Positions 44,650 through 53,738 of a stretch of 57,775 bases of DNA are shown one piece after another. The position numbers and the translations under genes were made by a program. The notes below the pieces were generated by a model that did not search any database, had not been told where the DNA came from, and worked only from the letters and a program-made list of their open reading frames with translations. Source of the stretch: Pelobacter sp. Lineage in GTDB: Bacteria > Desulfobacterota > Desulfuromonadia > Geobacterales > Pseudopelobacteraceae. The DNA is taken from NCBI GenBank assembly GCA_030824515.1, contig JAVBXN010000042.1, forward strand, positions 1-57,775. The letters are read 5' to 3'. Every line of letters begins with the position of its first letter. Position 1 is the first letter of the stretch.

Positions 44650-47427
44650 TTACGGGTTGATCTTTATGCCGAAGGTGACGATTGCCGTTGCTCCGGGAGC
44701 AAGGGCGGGAACGGTCGCCTTGACCGTTCCGGTGGCGCATGCGCCGGGCGAAAGTGTAATCGATCCGGTCGAGGTGGATGCCGCGGGTACGCTGCTGCCG
44801 ACGCAGCCGGTGGCATAGACCGTGTTGGCCGGGGTGGCGTCGCTGATTTCAAGGGTGTTGATTGCTGCGGTGCCCACATTGGCTGCCGTGATCTGGTAGA
44901 GGATACAGGCGCCAGGGATTGCCCCGGTCGTGATGTTACTCTGTGCAAAAACGCCGTCAGCGGTTCCGTCACAAGCCGCATCCAGAGCCTGCATCTTGGT
45001 CAGGGTTACCTGGCCGGAGATTACGGTCGAGGTGTCGGTGGCCGACGATGGTGCCGGAGCGAGCGCGGTAGCGATGGTGCCGGTGGTGGTGGCGGTCAGG
45101 GTGGCGCTGTCAGTATCGCCGATATTGGCGCCGGCCGGTGCGAATACTTTGACCAGCAACGGTACGCTTGCTCCGGAGGCCAGTCCGCCGATTCCGGAGA
45201 GGTCCGTGATAACCGGGTCGGTTGGATCGAGGCTGCCGTTGCCATTGGCATCGTAGTAGACAACCGAGTTCCAGCCCTGGGCTGCCAGTGAGTTAGTAAT
45301 TCCGATGGTAACCTTACTGTCGGTGCTGCCGTCGGGAGTACCGGCGGCCGGTACTGTGCCCTCCAACACGTTGCCGTTGTTGGTTACGGTCATGGGGTAG
45401 ATCACGGTGCCGCCGGGGAATACCTGTCCGGTCTGGCTGTTGGTAACGGTTATGTTGCGGACAGCGTTGATGTCGATCGCGCCATGCAGCCTGTCGATGG
45501 CGCTGCTGGAAGGCGATAGTGTCCGGAAGTAGATCTGTTGCGTGCCGGCCGCGGCATTGGCCGGTATCGACACGATTGCGCAGACGGTGCTGTTCGTGGC
45601 GGCATTAACAACGCCGGTGTTGGATATCACGCCACCCAGCGTGGAACAGTTGCCGGCTCCGCCGTCTGACTTAAAGGTAACTGTCCAGCCGGTCGGGAGA
45701 GGAACCGGGGCAACAAAGGTGCTGTCGGTGCTGGCGGCCAGGTTGTACGTATCGGCTGTTGCGCTGGTGTTGTTGACCTTGAGAACAAACGTTGTGCTGG
45801 TGCCTGGGTTGGCGGTGTTGTGCGGCGTCAGTGCGGCTACTTCCGGTCCTGCGCCAAAGCCGGTGCTGGCCACATTACCGGCTGCGGCGGTGCCGGCCGG
45901 AGTGCTGTCGGTGCGGGCCGTGTTGAGCGTCAGGTCAACGGTGTTGCCGGTAATTGAGGTCAGTGTCAGGATCACCGGGTTGCTTTTGGTGTTGTCCAGT
46001 TTCGAGGTTGCGGTCAGAGTGGCGCTGTAGGGGCCTCCGGTCGCGCTGGCCGGCAGTATGGCCTTGATGATCACGTTATAGGATGCACCGGCGGCAAGAA
46101 TGCCGGTGTCCGGTGTGCTGTTGGAGTTGGTGTCGATCAGCGGGGTGACGCCGTCGGATTTGTAGAGAACAAAGGATGTACCGGCCGGGAAACTGCTGCC
46201 TCCCACGGAAGTGTCGAAAGAGTCGCTGCCGTTGCCGGTGTTCCATACGTAGGCGCTGAATGTTACGGTGCTGCCCTGCAGAGCTGATGCCACCGTGATT
46301 GGCTCGCCGGTGCCGTCAACGTTGGAGGCGTTGCTGCCGTTGGCCACGACATTGGCGGACTGATTGACTGTGAAAGGCGTCGGGTTGGTGGAACCGGTTT
46401 TGGGGCCGGAACCGTCGTTGTAGCCGAAGGTTGCGGTATTGTTGATTACTCCGGGGGCGGCGGATGCATTGACATTGACTTCGAATGTCAGCGTGCGGCT
46501 CTCGCCCGGCAGCACCTGGTTGATCAGGGCGCTGACCGTGCCGGGGGTTGTTGCGGCGTCGTAGTTGATGGTATAGGCGCCGAAAGTCTGTACGCCGTCG
46601 GCGGCATCGGTCAGTGCTGTGGCGCCGGATACGCTCCAGCGTGCTTTGTTGCCCCCATTATAGGTCATTCCGGCCGGAACCACGTCCGTGATGGTCAGTG
46701 CTGTGGCGGTGGCGTTACCGGTGTTGGTGTAGGTCAGGGTGTAGGTCAGCGGGCCGCTGCCCGGATTGCCGCTGCCGGGTGTGACCGCCTTGGTCATCAC
46801 GACGATGGCGTTGCCGCTGACATTGACGGTGTCGGTGTTGGAAGCTGTGACCGCCGGGGTGAACAGGCTGGCGGCGGACAGCGTGATCGTGTCGGCGCTG
46901 CCGTCGGTAGATGCCCCCGAGATGGTCGCCGCGGCGATGAAGGTGAAGGATGCGCCTGGAGCCAGTGCTCCGCTGCTGGTGATGGCGGTAAAGCTGTCAG
47001 GCACTCCGTCGCCGTTGGCATCGGGATAGAGCGCGATATTTGTGAAGTTGATCGTGCCGCTGTTGGCATCGATCGCGGAGAGATTGAAACTGTCGCTGCC
47101 GTTGCCGGTGTTGGTCAGTGTGTGCGGGAAGTAGACCGTGCCTCCGGCTGCGCCGATCTTGGTCTGGCTGGCGGTCAGGCTGAGGCTGGCGACCTGCTGG
47201 ACGATGGTCTGGACCGTGTTGGAGGTCGCGGTGCGAACAACCGCCGAGGCGTCGGTGTAGGTGGCCGAAGCCTGATTGCCGATTGAGGTGCCAGCCAGCG
47301 GCGCTGCCTGAACCGGTTGTGCCAAGGTCATCACTACCAGTAACAGCATGGCGATCAGGAACGCCGTCATTACCACTGGCGGTGAATCTGATCCGGTTTT
47401 AAAACTTCTGGACGTCAACTGTTTCAT
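44650..47427 (-). CDS. Secreted DUF11-repeat protein, 925 aa
   Basis: A signal peptide (about 15-41, ending V-Q-A-A-P) is followed by a chain of DUF11/Ig-like modules without Cys-rich or catalytic parts. The motif T-L-T-N-T-G-N-G-S-D-S-F-N near residue 105 is a typical DUF11 strand and recurs as W-N-T-G-N-G-S-D-S-F near 390. D-x-N-G-D-G-x-x-D segments look like calcium-binding loops. The chain ends in a DUF11 module with no anchor. ATG overlaps the stop of the 182-aa gene (ATGA). Probably an extracellular structural subunit working with the barrel protein downstream. Confidence 0.86.
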   Translation of the reverse strand: MKQLTSRSFKTGSDSPPVVMTAFLIAMLLLVVMTLAQPVQAAPLAGTSIGNQASATYTDASAVVRTATSNTVQTIVQQVASLSLTASQTKIGAAGGTVYFPHTLTNTGNGSDSFNLSAIDANSGTINFTNIALYPDANGDGVPDSFTAITSSGALAPGASFTFIAAATISGASTDGSADTITLSAASLFTPAVTASNTDTVNVSGNAIVVMTKAVTPGSGNPGSGPLTYTLTYTNTGNATATALTITDVVPAGMTYNGGNKARWSVSGATALTDAADGVQTFGAYTINYDAATTPGTVSALINQVLPGESRTLTFEVNVNASAAPGVINNTATFGYNDGSGPKTGSTNPTPFTVNQSANVVANGSNASNVDGTGEPITVASALQGSTVTFSAYVWNTGNGSDSFDTSVGGSSFPAGTSFVLYKSDGVTPLIDTNSNSTPDTGILAAGASYNVIIKAILPASATGGPYSATLTATSKLDNTKSNPVILTLTSITGNTVDLTLNTARTDSTPAGTAAAGNVASTGFGAGPEVAALTPHNTANPGTSTTFVLKVNNTSATADTYNLAASTDSTFVAPVPLPTGWTVTFKSDGGAGNCSTLGGVISNTGVVNAATNSTVCAIVSIPANAAAGTQQIYFRTLSPSSSAIDRLHGAIDINAVRNITVTNSQTGQVFPGGTVIYPMTVTNNGNVLEGTVPAAGTPDGSTDSKVTIGITNSLAAQGWNSVVYYDANGNGSLDPTDPVITDLSGIGGLASGASVPLLVKVFAPAGANIGDTDSATLTATTTGTIATALAPAPSSATDTSTVISGQVTLTKMQALDAACDGTADGVFAQSNITTGAIPGACILYQITAANVGTAAINTLEISDATPANTVYATGCVGSSVPAASTSTGSITLSPGACATGTVKATVPALAPGATAIVTFGIKINP

Positions 47428-47972
47428 TTTTCTCCCCCTTTTCTCTTTGCATCGGATTTTTTAACAGAATCTAGCTTTATGATAACGGGACCTTTCTGAT
47501 TGTCCTTGATCTTCATACGGGCGCTGACCGTTACTGCGGCGCCGGGCGCAAGGTCGCGCAAGTTCCAGCGCAGTGACCGGTATTCGTCTGTCGGCACTTC
47601 TTTGTTTGAAACTACTCCATAAGCCAGTTTAACCTTGCGAACCAGCGGGATCGCGGAAAAAACGGTTCCGTCGGTGCTGGCGCTTGCTCCAGTCGGGTTG
47701 GCCGAGTCGGCTACGAATTCCATTTCCGCCGGAATCGGCAGCGTGGCGGACACATTGCCGGCTGTAGCCGTACCGCTGTTTTTGTAGGTAGCTTGATATT
47801 CAATGATTTCTCCCGGTTTTGCCGAGTCACCGCTGGAAATGCTCTCCTTGCCCTGTGAGCTTTTAACGATCCTCTTGGCGCTGAGCTGCACTTTTATTTC
47901 TGGTTGACTGGCGCTCCAGGCCGGTGCGATTGCAAGTGTCACTGACAGCAGAATCATGTTTAAAATGCGCAT
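47424..47972 (-). CDS. Small secreted DUF11-domain protein, first gene of the surface operon
   Basis: 182 aa. A signal peptide (about 1-20, P-A-W-S-A-S) and a single DUF11-like domain: G-E-I-I-E-Y-Q-A-T-Y-K-N-S-G-T-A near 55-70, then L-P-I-P-A-E-M-E-F. The C-terminus is basic (K-K-S-D-A-K-R-K-G-G-E-K). AGGAGG lies nine bases before ATG 47972. It heads a five-gene operon extending to 30903 and could be a cap, chaperone or minor subunit. Confidence 0.85.
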   Translation of the reverse strand: MRILNMILLSVTLAIAPAWSASQPEIKVQLSAKRIVKSSQGKESISSGDSAKPGEIIEYQATYKNSGTATAGNVSATLPIPAEMEFVADSANPTGASASTDGTVFSAIPLVRKVKLAYGVVSNKEVPTDEYRSLRWNLRDLAPGAAVTVSARMKIKDNQKGPVIIKLDSVKKSDAKRKGGEK

Positions 47973-48392
47973 TGAAACTAATCCTCCTCTTTTTGTATTC
48001 TTTATTTAAAAATACTTATTAAATCTAAGCTGATACAGCTAATGCATATATTCATGGAAATATATATAAATTGTATTCAAGAATCAATCCAAATCAATAC
48101 GATGTTGTATTATATCGTTTGTTATTCATGTACATGATCCGGATGTGCACAGGGAAAGAATGTTTGCTCTTTCATATGACAACGTTAAGCTGGGTATGAC
48201 GTCAATTCGCGTTTTGCAGTATGCAAAATGAGGTTAAACAGCGAAACGTCCCGTATCTGGATCTGTCTATAAACATAGTTCTATTGGGAGCGGGAGCTTG
48301 CGTTGGGATGGGAAGCCTGATGGCTGCATTTCAAAATGGCCATATATTTGAGCATGCTATTATTGGATTGAGACTTGATGCTGTTAAAATTA
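47973..48392. promoter_or_regulatory. AT-rich upstream region of the surface operon
   Basis: About 420 bp, markedly AT-rich with short dyads (AGCTG/CAGCT near 48035). It must carry the promoter for the 17-kb minus-strand operon. I looked for a GEMM c-di-GMP riboswitch core (GCAAAGC) and found none. A plus-strand ORF of 84 codons (48221-48475) lacks a Shine-Dalgarno and runs through a terminator hairpin, so I do not call it. Confidence 0.4.
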
Positions 48393-48427
48393 AGGCCCCC
48401 TGGGCGCTATTTAGCGGCAGGGGGCCT
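48393..48427. terminator. Strong hairpin downstream of the DUF1450 gene
   Basis: AGGCCCCCTG (48393-48402) pairs perfectly with CAGGGGGCCT (48418-48427), and CGCT/AGCG pair inside the loop. On the minus strand it is followed by the short T-rich run TTAATTTTA, so it fits a terminator for the DUF1450 gene. Confidence 0.7.
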
Positions 48428-48460
48428 GTTGAATGGCTTGTATCGTATGGATTCGCCTGT

Positions 48461-48700
48461 TTAATCAGTAGTTGAACCGGCACTGCGGATCAGTTCGACG
48501 ATTTTACGGTACAGTTCGTCTCCGTCCCTGCCGGTTATTTTCTTTTTGTCCACTACTGCCATGGGTGTTTCACGGCAGGCGCCGCACTGTTTGACGCATT
48601 TCTTGATCTTGATACTGACATCGGGAAACTCTTCCTCCAGCTGCCGGAAAATCTTGCCTTTGCCCTTGTTGTGTTCGCAGAAACGGATTTTCATCGACAT
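48461..48700 (-). CDS. DUF1450 (YuzB-like) small thioredoxin-like protein
   Basis: A 79-aa protein with F-C-E-H-N near the start and C-V-K-Q-C-G-A-C-R-E-T-P-M-A-V-V in the middle, the family pattern of four Cys that may hold an iron-sulfur cluster or form a redox site. The fold is related to thioredoxin-like 2Fe-2S ferredoxins. Function unknown. It lies downstream of ferritin on the same strand, 80 nt away. Confidence 0.8.
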   Translation of the reverse strand: MSMKIRFCEHNKGKGKIFRQLEEEFPDVSIKIKKCVKQCGACRETPMAVVDKKKITGRDGDELYRKIVELIRSAGSTTD

Positions 48701-48780
48701 AGTCCTGGTCCCGGAAACGGGATAAATGTTTTAACGAAGCTGATTATTGCCCAAACATCTCCAAAAGTGCTCCTTGCCTG

Positions 48781-49302
48781 CTAAACAGCCAGAGGGGAGC
48801 CTACCGGCAGTACAAAGACCCGTTGGCCCATTTCACCGTCGATCATCAGTATGCCGTGGCCGTTGTCTCCCACCAGCTTGAGTTTTGCGATCAGGTCGCG
48901 ATCGTTGTTCTCTTCCTCGATCTGCTCGGTCACGAACCATTGCAGGAAAATCCTGGTTGCGTGATCTTTTTCATTAACGGCCTGTTCGCTCAACTCGTTG
49001 ATGCAGGAAGTGATCAGTTGCTCGTGTTTCAGGGTTTTCTGCATCATTTCCAGCAGTGAGTTGTATTCATTGGGCACCGCTTCACTGGCCTGTAGCGAGA
49101 TGACCACGCCCTGGTCGGTCAGGTAGCTGTAAAACTTCATGAAGTGAATCATCTCTTCGCGATATTGCACGAAGAACCAGTTGGCTGCGCCTTTCAGGCC
49201 CAGGTCGTTGGCGCGGGATGACATGGCCAGGTACAGGTGGGCTGAGTAAAGCTCCAGATTCATATGTTTGTTAAGTGCATCCGACATCTGTGTGCTGATC
49301 AT
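48781..49302 (-). CDS. Non-haem ferritin
   Basis: 173 aa from ATG 49302, chosen because AAGGAGG lies six bases upstream and family members begin here; the open frame extends 25 codons further without support. The four-helix iron-storage fold is seen in N-L-E-L-Y-S-A-H-L-Y-L-A-M-S, W-F-F-V-Q-Y-R-E-E-M-I-H-F-M-K-F (Glu and His ferroxidase ligands) and F-L-Q-W-F-V-T-E-Q-I-E-E-E-N. It is an FtnA type, with no haem-binding Met pattern of bacterioferritin. It forms 24-mers that oxidise and store iron. Confidence 0.93.
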   Translation of the reverse strand: MISTQMSDALNKHMNLELYSAHLYLAMSSRANDLGLKGAANWFFVQYREEMIHFMKFYSYLTDQGVVISLQASEAVPNEYNSLLEMMQKTLKHEQLITSCINELSEQAVNEKDHATRIFLQWFVTEQIEEENNDRDLIAKLKLVGDNGHGILMIDGEMGQRVFVLPVGSPLAV

Positions 49303-49425
49303 TGGTGGCCTCCTTGGAATTTTGTCCATTATACCGCAAAACAGGACTAAATCAATCCTGAATCTAACCACCCACAATCCCGCTTTGTCAGGGAAGCCTT
49401 GAAGTCTCCCCTGACAAGGGGAGAT

Positions 49426-50208
49426 TTAAAGGGGTTTGCTGTGCCGCGAAAGCCTGAAAATCATGAAAATTCCCAGTAAAAACATCGGCAGGCTCAGGAA
49501 CTGCCCCATCGAGAACCAATTGAAGAAGAAACCGACCTGAGCATCGGGCTGGCGAAAAAATTCGACGATAAAACGGAACAGGCCGTAGCCGGCCACAAAG
49601 GTCCAGCCGGCAACACCGGTTGCAGCGTATTTTCTCGATGCGAAACGCACCAGGAAGAACAATACCAGGCCTTCCAGAAATGCCTCATAGAGCTGTGACG
49701 GGTGCCTTGGAAGGCCGTCGCTGCCCGGAAAGATCATACCCCAGGGCATGTCGGTTGCCCGTCCGTACAGTTCGGCATTGATGAAGTTGCCAATCCGCCC
49801 AAGTCCCAGACCGACCGGCGAGCAGAGACCCGCGATATCGATCAGCGACATGAATGCCACATTTTTACGGCGGGCATACATAACCAGAACCAGCACAACT
49901 CCCAGAAAGCCGCCGTGAAACGACATGCCACCTTCCCAGACAGCCAGCAGCTTGAGCGGGTTGGCCAGGTAGAAACCCAGATTGTAGAACAGGATATAGC
50001 CGATCCGCCCACCCAGCACGACACCCATTGCCGCGTAAAATACCAAATCGGAGACATCGTCGGTGGTCAGGGGCAGCTGTTTGCGTTTGACTTCGGAACG
50101 GATGATAAAATAGCTGGCGATAAAGGCCAGAACGTACATCAGCCCGTACCAGCGGAACTGGAGCGGGCCGATGCTCAGGAAAACAGGGTCAATATTGGGC
50201 ATCTGCAT
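49426..50208 (-). CDS. lgt: Phosphatidylglycerol:prolipoprotein diacylglyceryl transferase
   Basis: A 260-aa inner-membrane enzyme with about seven hydrophobic segments. It transfers diacylglycerol to the lipobox Cys of prelipoproteins. The signature G-R-I-G-N-F-I-N-A-E-L-Y-G-R is near residue 136, with H-G-G-F-L-G near 95 and H-P-S-Q-L-Y-E near 165. It follows serA by 14 nt on the same strand. Confidence 0.96.
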   Translation of the reverse strand: MQMPNIDPVFLSIGPLQFRWYGLMYVLAFIASYFIIRSEVKRKQLPLTTDDVSDLVFYAAMGVVLGGRIGYILFYNLGFYLANPLKLLAVWEGGMSFHGGFLGVVLVLVMYARRKNVAFMSLIDIAGLCSPVGLGLGRIGNFINAELYGRATDMPWGMIFPGSDGLPRHPSQLYEAFLEGLVLFFLVRFASRKYAATGVAGWTFVAGYGLFRFIVEFFRQPDAQVGFFFNWFSMGQFLSLPMFLLGIFMIFRLSRHSKPL

Positions 50209-50222
50209 GGTGCCGGGTTACC

Positions 50223-51848
50223 TCAGACTCCGCAGCCGCAGCTGCGGCTGCAGGCTCCGACCCGCATGTGGACAGCCTTGATGAAAGTGGCTTCGGTGGC
50301 GGACTTGATCTCCTCGACTACCTTTTCAGGTACGGCCGAGTCGAGTGAGAGGATCACCATCGCTTCCCCTTTCTGTTGGCTGCGGCCCAGATTCATCGAG
50401 GCGATGTTGATGTCGTGCTGCCCCATGATCGTGCCGATCCTGCCGATCATGCCGGGGCGATCACCGTAGTGCAACATCAGCATGTGCTCTTCAGGGCTGA
50501 AGTCCATTGTGTAATCGCGAAGTCGCACAATACGCGGCGCTCCTTCAAAGAGAGTTCCGGAGATGGTGCGCTTTTTGCCGCCGGCTTCTATAATCAGCGT
50601 GATCACGTTGGAGAATGCGTCGGACTGGGTAGTTTTGTTCTCTTCGACCACAATGCCCATCTGTTCGGCGATCAGTGAGGCATTGACCATGTTGACGTCC
50701 TGATCGACCATGCGGTTGAGCAGCGCGCTGAGTCCGCAAACGGTCAGCGGGGAACAGTCGTAATGGGCGATGCTGCCCGCAAATCCGAAGGTGACTTTTT
50801 CCAGGTTCTCATCAACCAACTGGATGCCGAAGTCGCACATCACGCTCATCAGGTTCAGGAAGGGGCGCATCTGGTCCATCAGGGCCAGGTCGAAGCGGGG
50901 GATGTTGACCGCATTCTCCATCGGCTGGTCATCCAGATAGTTCAGGATCTCCCTGGAGACGTCAATGGCTACGTTCACCTGGGCTTCAAACGTATTTGCC
51001 CCCAGGTGTGGTGTCACCACCAGGTTTTTGTGGGCGATCAGCTGCTTGAGGGTGTCGGTGGCGGGGGGTTCCTCGCTCCAGACATCGAAGGCGGCGCCGA
51101 TTACCTTGCCGGAGTTGAGGTTGTCCAGCATGGCCTGCTCCTCGATGATACCGCCACGGGCCACGTTGAGGATGATCACGCCGCTCTTCATCAGGCCGAA
51201 TTCACGGGGGCCGATCATGCCCCTGGTCTCTTCGTTGAGCGGGGTGTGGACGGTGATGATGTCGCAGTTCTTGTAGATTTCATCGTGTGAGACCAGTTTG
51301 ACGCCCAGGTCATGGGCGCGCTTGACCGAGATGTACGGATCGCAGGCCAAAACCTCGCACTCGAAAGCCTTCAGGCGGGTTGCTACCCGGCCGCCGACCT
51401 TGCCGATGCCGATCACGCCGGCTATCTTGCCTTTAAGCTCATGGCCGGTAAATGGGGCACGTTTCCATTCGCCGGCTTTGAGGCTGGCGTTGGCAACGGT
51501 TACATTGCGGCAGAAGGAGAGCAGCAGCGCCATGGTATGCTCGGCGGCGCTGTTGGTGTTGCCGAAGGGGGCGTTGACGACGATGACACCTTTGGAACTG
51601 GCATAGTCCACATCGACGTTGTCGATGCCGACTCCGGCCCTGGCGACGATCTTCAGTTTTGTGGCCGCGTCCAGCAGGGCTTTATCGACGTTGGTGCCGC
51701 TGCGGGTGATGATGGCTTCATAGTCGCCGATTACCGCCAGCAGTTCATCCTTCTTAAGGCCCAGCCTGATATCCAGCTGGATGCGCGGTTCCTGGGTCAA
51801 AAGCGCCAGCCCTTCCGGGGAAACTTCATCGGTTACGATTATCTTCAT
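50223..51848 (-). CDS. serA: D-3-phosphoglycerate dehydrogenase
   Basis: A 541-aa long-form SerA that oxidises 3-phosphoglycerate with NAD in the first step of serine synthesis. The catalytic and NAD domains have G-V-I-G-I-G-K-V-G near residue 145 and the N-V-A-R-G-G motif. An intervening ASB domain (about 310-450) and a C-terminal ACT domain (D-R-P-G-M-I-G-R-I-G near 465) allow serine feedback. Beyond the ACT domain is a Cys-rich tail, A-C-S-R-S-C-G-C-G-V, which is unusual. Divergent from trmL; lgt lies downstream. Confidence 0.96.
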   Translation of the reverse strand: MKIIVTDEVSPEGLALLTQEPRIQLDIRLGLKKDELLAVIGDYEAIITRSGTNVDKALLDAATKLKIVARAGVGIDNVDVDYASSKGVIVVNAPFGNTNSAAEHTMALLLSFCRNVTVANASLKAGEWKRAPFTGHELKGKIAGVIGIGKVGGRVATRLKAFECEVLACDPYISVKRAHDLGVKLVSHDEIYKNCDIITVHTPLNEETRGMIGPREFGLMKSGVIILNVARGGIIEEQAMLDNLNSGKVIGAAFDVWSEEPPATDTLKQLIAHKNLVVTPHLGANTFEAQVNVAIDVSREILNYLDDQPMENAVNIPRFDLALMDQMRPFLNLMSVMCDFGIQLVDENLEKVTFGFAGSIAHYDCSPLTVCGLSALLNRMVDQDVNMVNASLIAEQMGIVVEENKTTQSDAFSNVITLIIEAGGKKRTISGTLFEGAPRIVRLRDYTMDFSPEEHMLMLHYGDRPGMIGRIGTIMGQHDINIASMNLGRSQQKGEAMVILSLDSAVPEKVVEEIKSATEATFIKAVHMRVGACSRSCGCGV

Positions 51849-51948
51849 TGCAAATCTCCAGTTTCAGTGGATTTAATCCGGGCATAGTAGACCCGACATA
51901 AAAAAAAAGCAAGCACGCCAGCGCCGATTAATGGTATACATACGCCCC

Positions 51949-52413
51949 ATGAAACCATTCAATATTGTTCTGATCGAACCTGAAATCCCTCCCAACACCG
52001 GCAATATTGCCCGTCTCTGCGCCGCCACCGGAGCCGTGCTGCATCTGGTCGGCAAGCTGGGCTTTTCGATTGACGACCGCTATCTGAAAAGGGCGGGACT
52101 GGACTACTGGGAGTTCGTCACACTCAGACAGTGGCCGGACCTGGCCACACTTCAGGCCTCCGCTCCGGAAGGGCGCTTTTTCTACCTCAGCACCAAGGTT
52201 GCGCGGAGTTATCTGCAGGCCGGATTCCAGCCGGGAGACTTCATCGTCTTCGGCAAGGAAACCAAGGGTTTGCCGGAAGAGCTGCTGGCCGCCAATCAGG
52301 AAACATCGATCACGATCCCGATGCCGGCCGGAGCGGTACGCAGCCTGAACCTGTCCACATCGGCCGGAATCGTGCTGTACGAGGCGCTGCGGCAGAGTGG
52401 GGGGATCGTGTGA
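51949..52413 (+). CDS. trmL: tRNA (cytidine(34)-2'-O)-methyltransferase
   Basis: 154 aa from ATG 51949; an in-frame ATG at 51931 adds six residues and neither has a good Shine-Dalgarno. A minimal SPOUT protein: E-P-E-I-P-P-N-T-G-N-I-A-R near the start, F-G-K-E-T-K-G-L-P near 105 and I-P-M-P-A-G-A-V-R-S-L-N-L-S-T-S near 130. It methylates the wobble base of certain leucine tRNAs. It converges on the radical SAM gene with 36 nt between. Confidence 0.92.
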   Translation: MKPFNIVLIEPEIPPNTGNIARLCAATGAVLHLVGKLGFSIDDRYLKRAGLDYWEFVTLRQWPDLATLQASAPEGRFFYLSTKVARSYLQAGFQPGDFIVFGKETKGLPEELLAANQETSITIPMPAGAVRSLNLSTSAGIVLYEALRQSGGIV

Positions 52414-52449
52414 TATTGTGATTGAATGTGACGACCTGGGCTCGCACTT

Positions 52450-53652
52450 TCATGTGAACCTTATTAACCGTTTTTTTTTCTTAATCACAGTATTTGATAT
52501 CAGTGGAACATTTTCGGATCGGCTCGTTTTTTCATTCAGGATGAAGTTGAAAGGCTGACCGGAAGTTTTTTTGCGACCGTAGATAGCCCTTCTGCAAGCG
52601 CACCGGTCATCTTCTGACATTAGAATCCTCCTGCTGCCCCAGGCGCGCCCCATGCATCCACCCGCACAGCGCTCCCTTCCCGGACATTCGCGGCAGGAGG
52701 AAAGCGTGTCGGCCCGGCAACGGCTGATTCGCATCAGATCAGCCCAAACCGGGGCTCCCCCGGCCAGGGCAGCGATAAGGCCCTTTTCAAATACACCTGA
52801 AATCGAAAACTCGTCCGTGTGGCACAACAGGCATGGATACAGCCTGCCTTGCGGGGTGAGGTACGGGTTCTCTGCAAAGGTGCAGGCTTCTACACGAACA
52901 GCTTCCGAGTCGCGCCATCCAAGTGCCGCCACATTGCCTAGCCTGGAGTAGCGTTCCCTAAACTCGGGATCGGAGTCATGGCGATCCAGTAATGCCAGGT
53001 ATTGATCAGTGGAGGGAGGGGCAATCAAGTCCTCTTTGGCTGCCCGCCCGCCCTGCACAAGGGCGCCGGTGACAATCGAGGCTATCCGCAGTTTGTCGGC
53101 AAGCTCCAGTACCGCGGGAATATCCTGCAGATTATGACGCATCTCGGTAAACAGGAAGGTGATGCGGGGTCCCAAACCTCCCCGCAGAAGACACCCCAGG
53201 CCATCCATCAGCCCTTGGAATGAGCCCTTGCCACGCGTCAGGTCGTGAACCGGAGCACTGGCGCCATCGATCCCCAACTGGATTGAGAGTCCGGGAAAAT
53301 CCAGCTCACGTAGTGAGGCCACATTATCACCGTTGAACAGCATGCCATTGGTCTGAAGAATGATGGTTTGCATGTCGAGCTTGCATGCAAACCGGATCAG
53401 ATCCAGCCAGCCCGGATGACAGAGCGGTTCACCCCCTGTAATTCTGACCCCCGTGCCCCCAATGGCAGCGAACTCTTCGACCATATGTAAAAGTGTTCGC
53501 TCAGGCACGTCAGCGGCGGAGTCAGACTCACCGGCAACAACCCAGCAGTGGGCGCAAGTGAGATTGCATCTGCCGGTTATGGACAGTGTGAGTGTCCTTG
53601 GGGGGCGCAGTCCTTCCCGGCGTAATATTTTTAGTACTTCGGCTGGTTTCAT
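52450..53652 (-). CDS. Radical SAM/SPASM domain protein, target unknown
   Basis: 400 aa. C-N-L-T-C-A-H-C near residue 28 binds the SAM cluster; G-G-E-P-L follows. A SPASM-like Cys cluster near 325-355 (S-C-R-E-C-P-G-R-E-R-C-A-G-G-C and D-R-C-A-C) would hold auxiliary clusters, and there are further Cys at Y-P-C-L-L-C. Such enzymes mature peptides or act on enzymes (anSME) or haem precursors. A ~45-residue polar tail with a K-K-K-K run follows the last Cys. No precursor peptide gene or partner lies beside it. I cannot name the substrate. Confidence 0.85.
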   Translation of the reverse strand: MKPAEVLKILRREGLRPPRTLTLSITGRCNLTCAHCWVVAGESDSAADVPERTLLHMVEEFAAIGGTGVRITGGEPLCHPGWLDLIRFACKLDMQTIILQTNGMLFNGDNVASLRELDFPGLSIQLGIDGASAPVHDLTRGKGSFQGLMDGLGCLLRGGLGPRITFLFTEMRHNLQDIPAVLELADKLRIASIVTGALVQGGRAAKEDLIAPPSTDQYLALLDRHDSDPEFRERYSRLGNVAALGWRDSEAVRVEACTFAENPYLTPQGRLYPCLLCHTDEFSISGVFEKGLIAALAGGAPVWADLMRISRCRADTLSSCRECPGRERCAGGCMGRAWGSRRILMSEDDRCACRRAIYGRKKTSGQPFNFILNEKTSRSENVPLISNTVIKKKKRLIRFT

Positions 53653-53738
53653 GGTTTGATTTTTAGTAACCTGTGCAATATGAATAATGGTAGCTTGTAT
53701 CCAAAGCTACCAGAGTTGCAAGAGAAGGAACACGTAAA

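Noticed and set aside
48120..48240. Possible GEMM (c-di-GMP) riboswitch: a GCACAGGG string upstream of the surface operon
   Set aside because: The second conserved part (GCAAAGC with flanking stem) is absent on either strand, and the string lies in the orientation opposite to the operon.
48221..48475. 84-codon plus-strand ORF upstream of the surface operon with a short hydrophobic stretch
   Set aside because: No Shine-Dalgarno, it runs through a perfect terminator-like hairpin and overlaps the end of the DUF1450 gene on the other strand.
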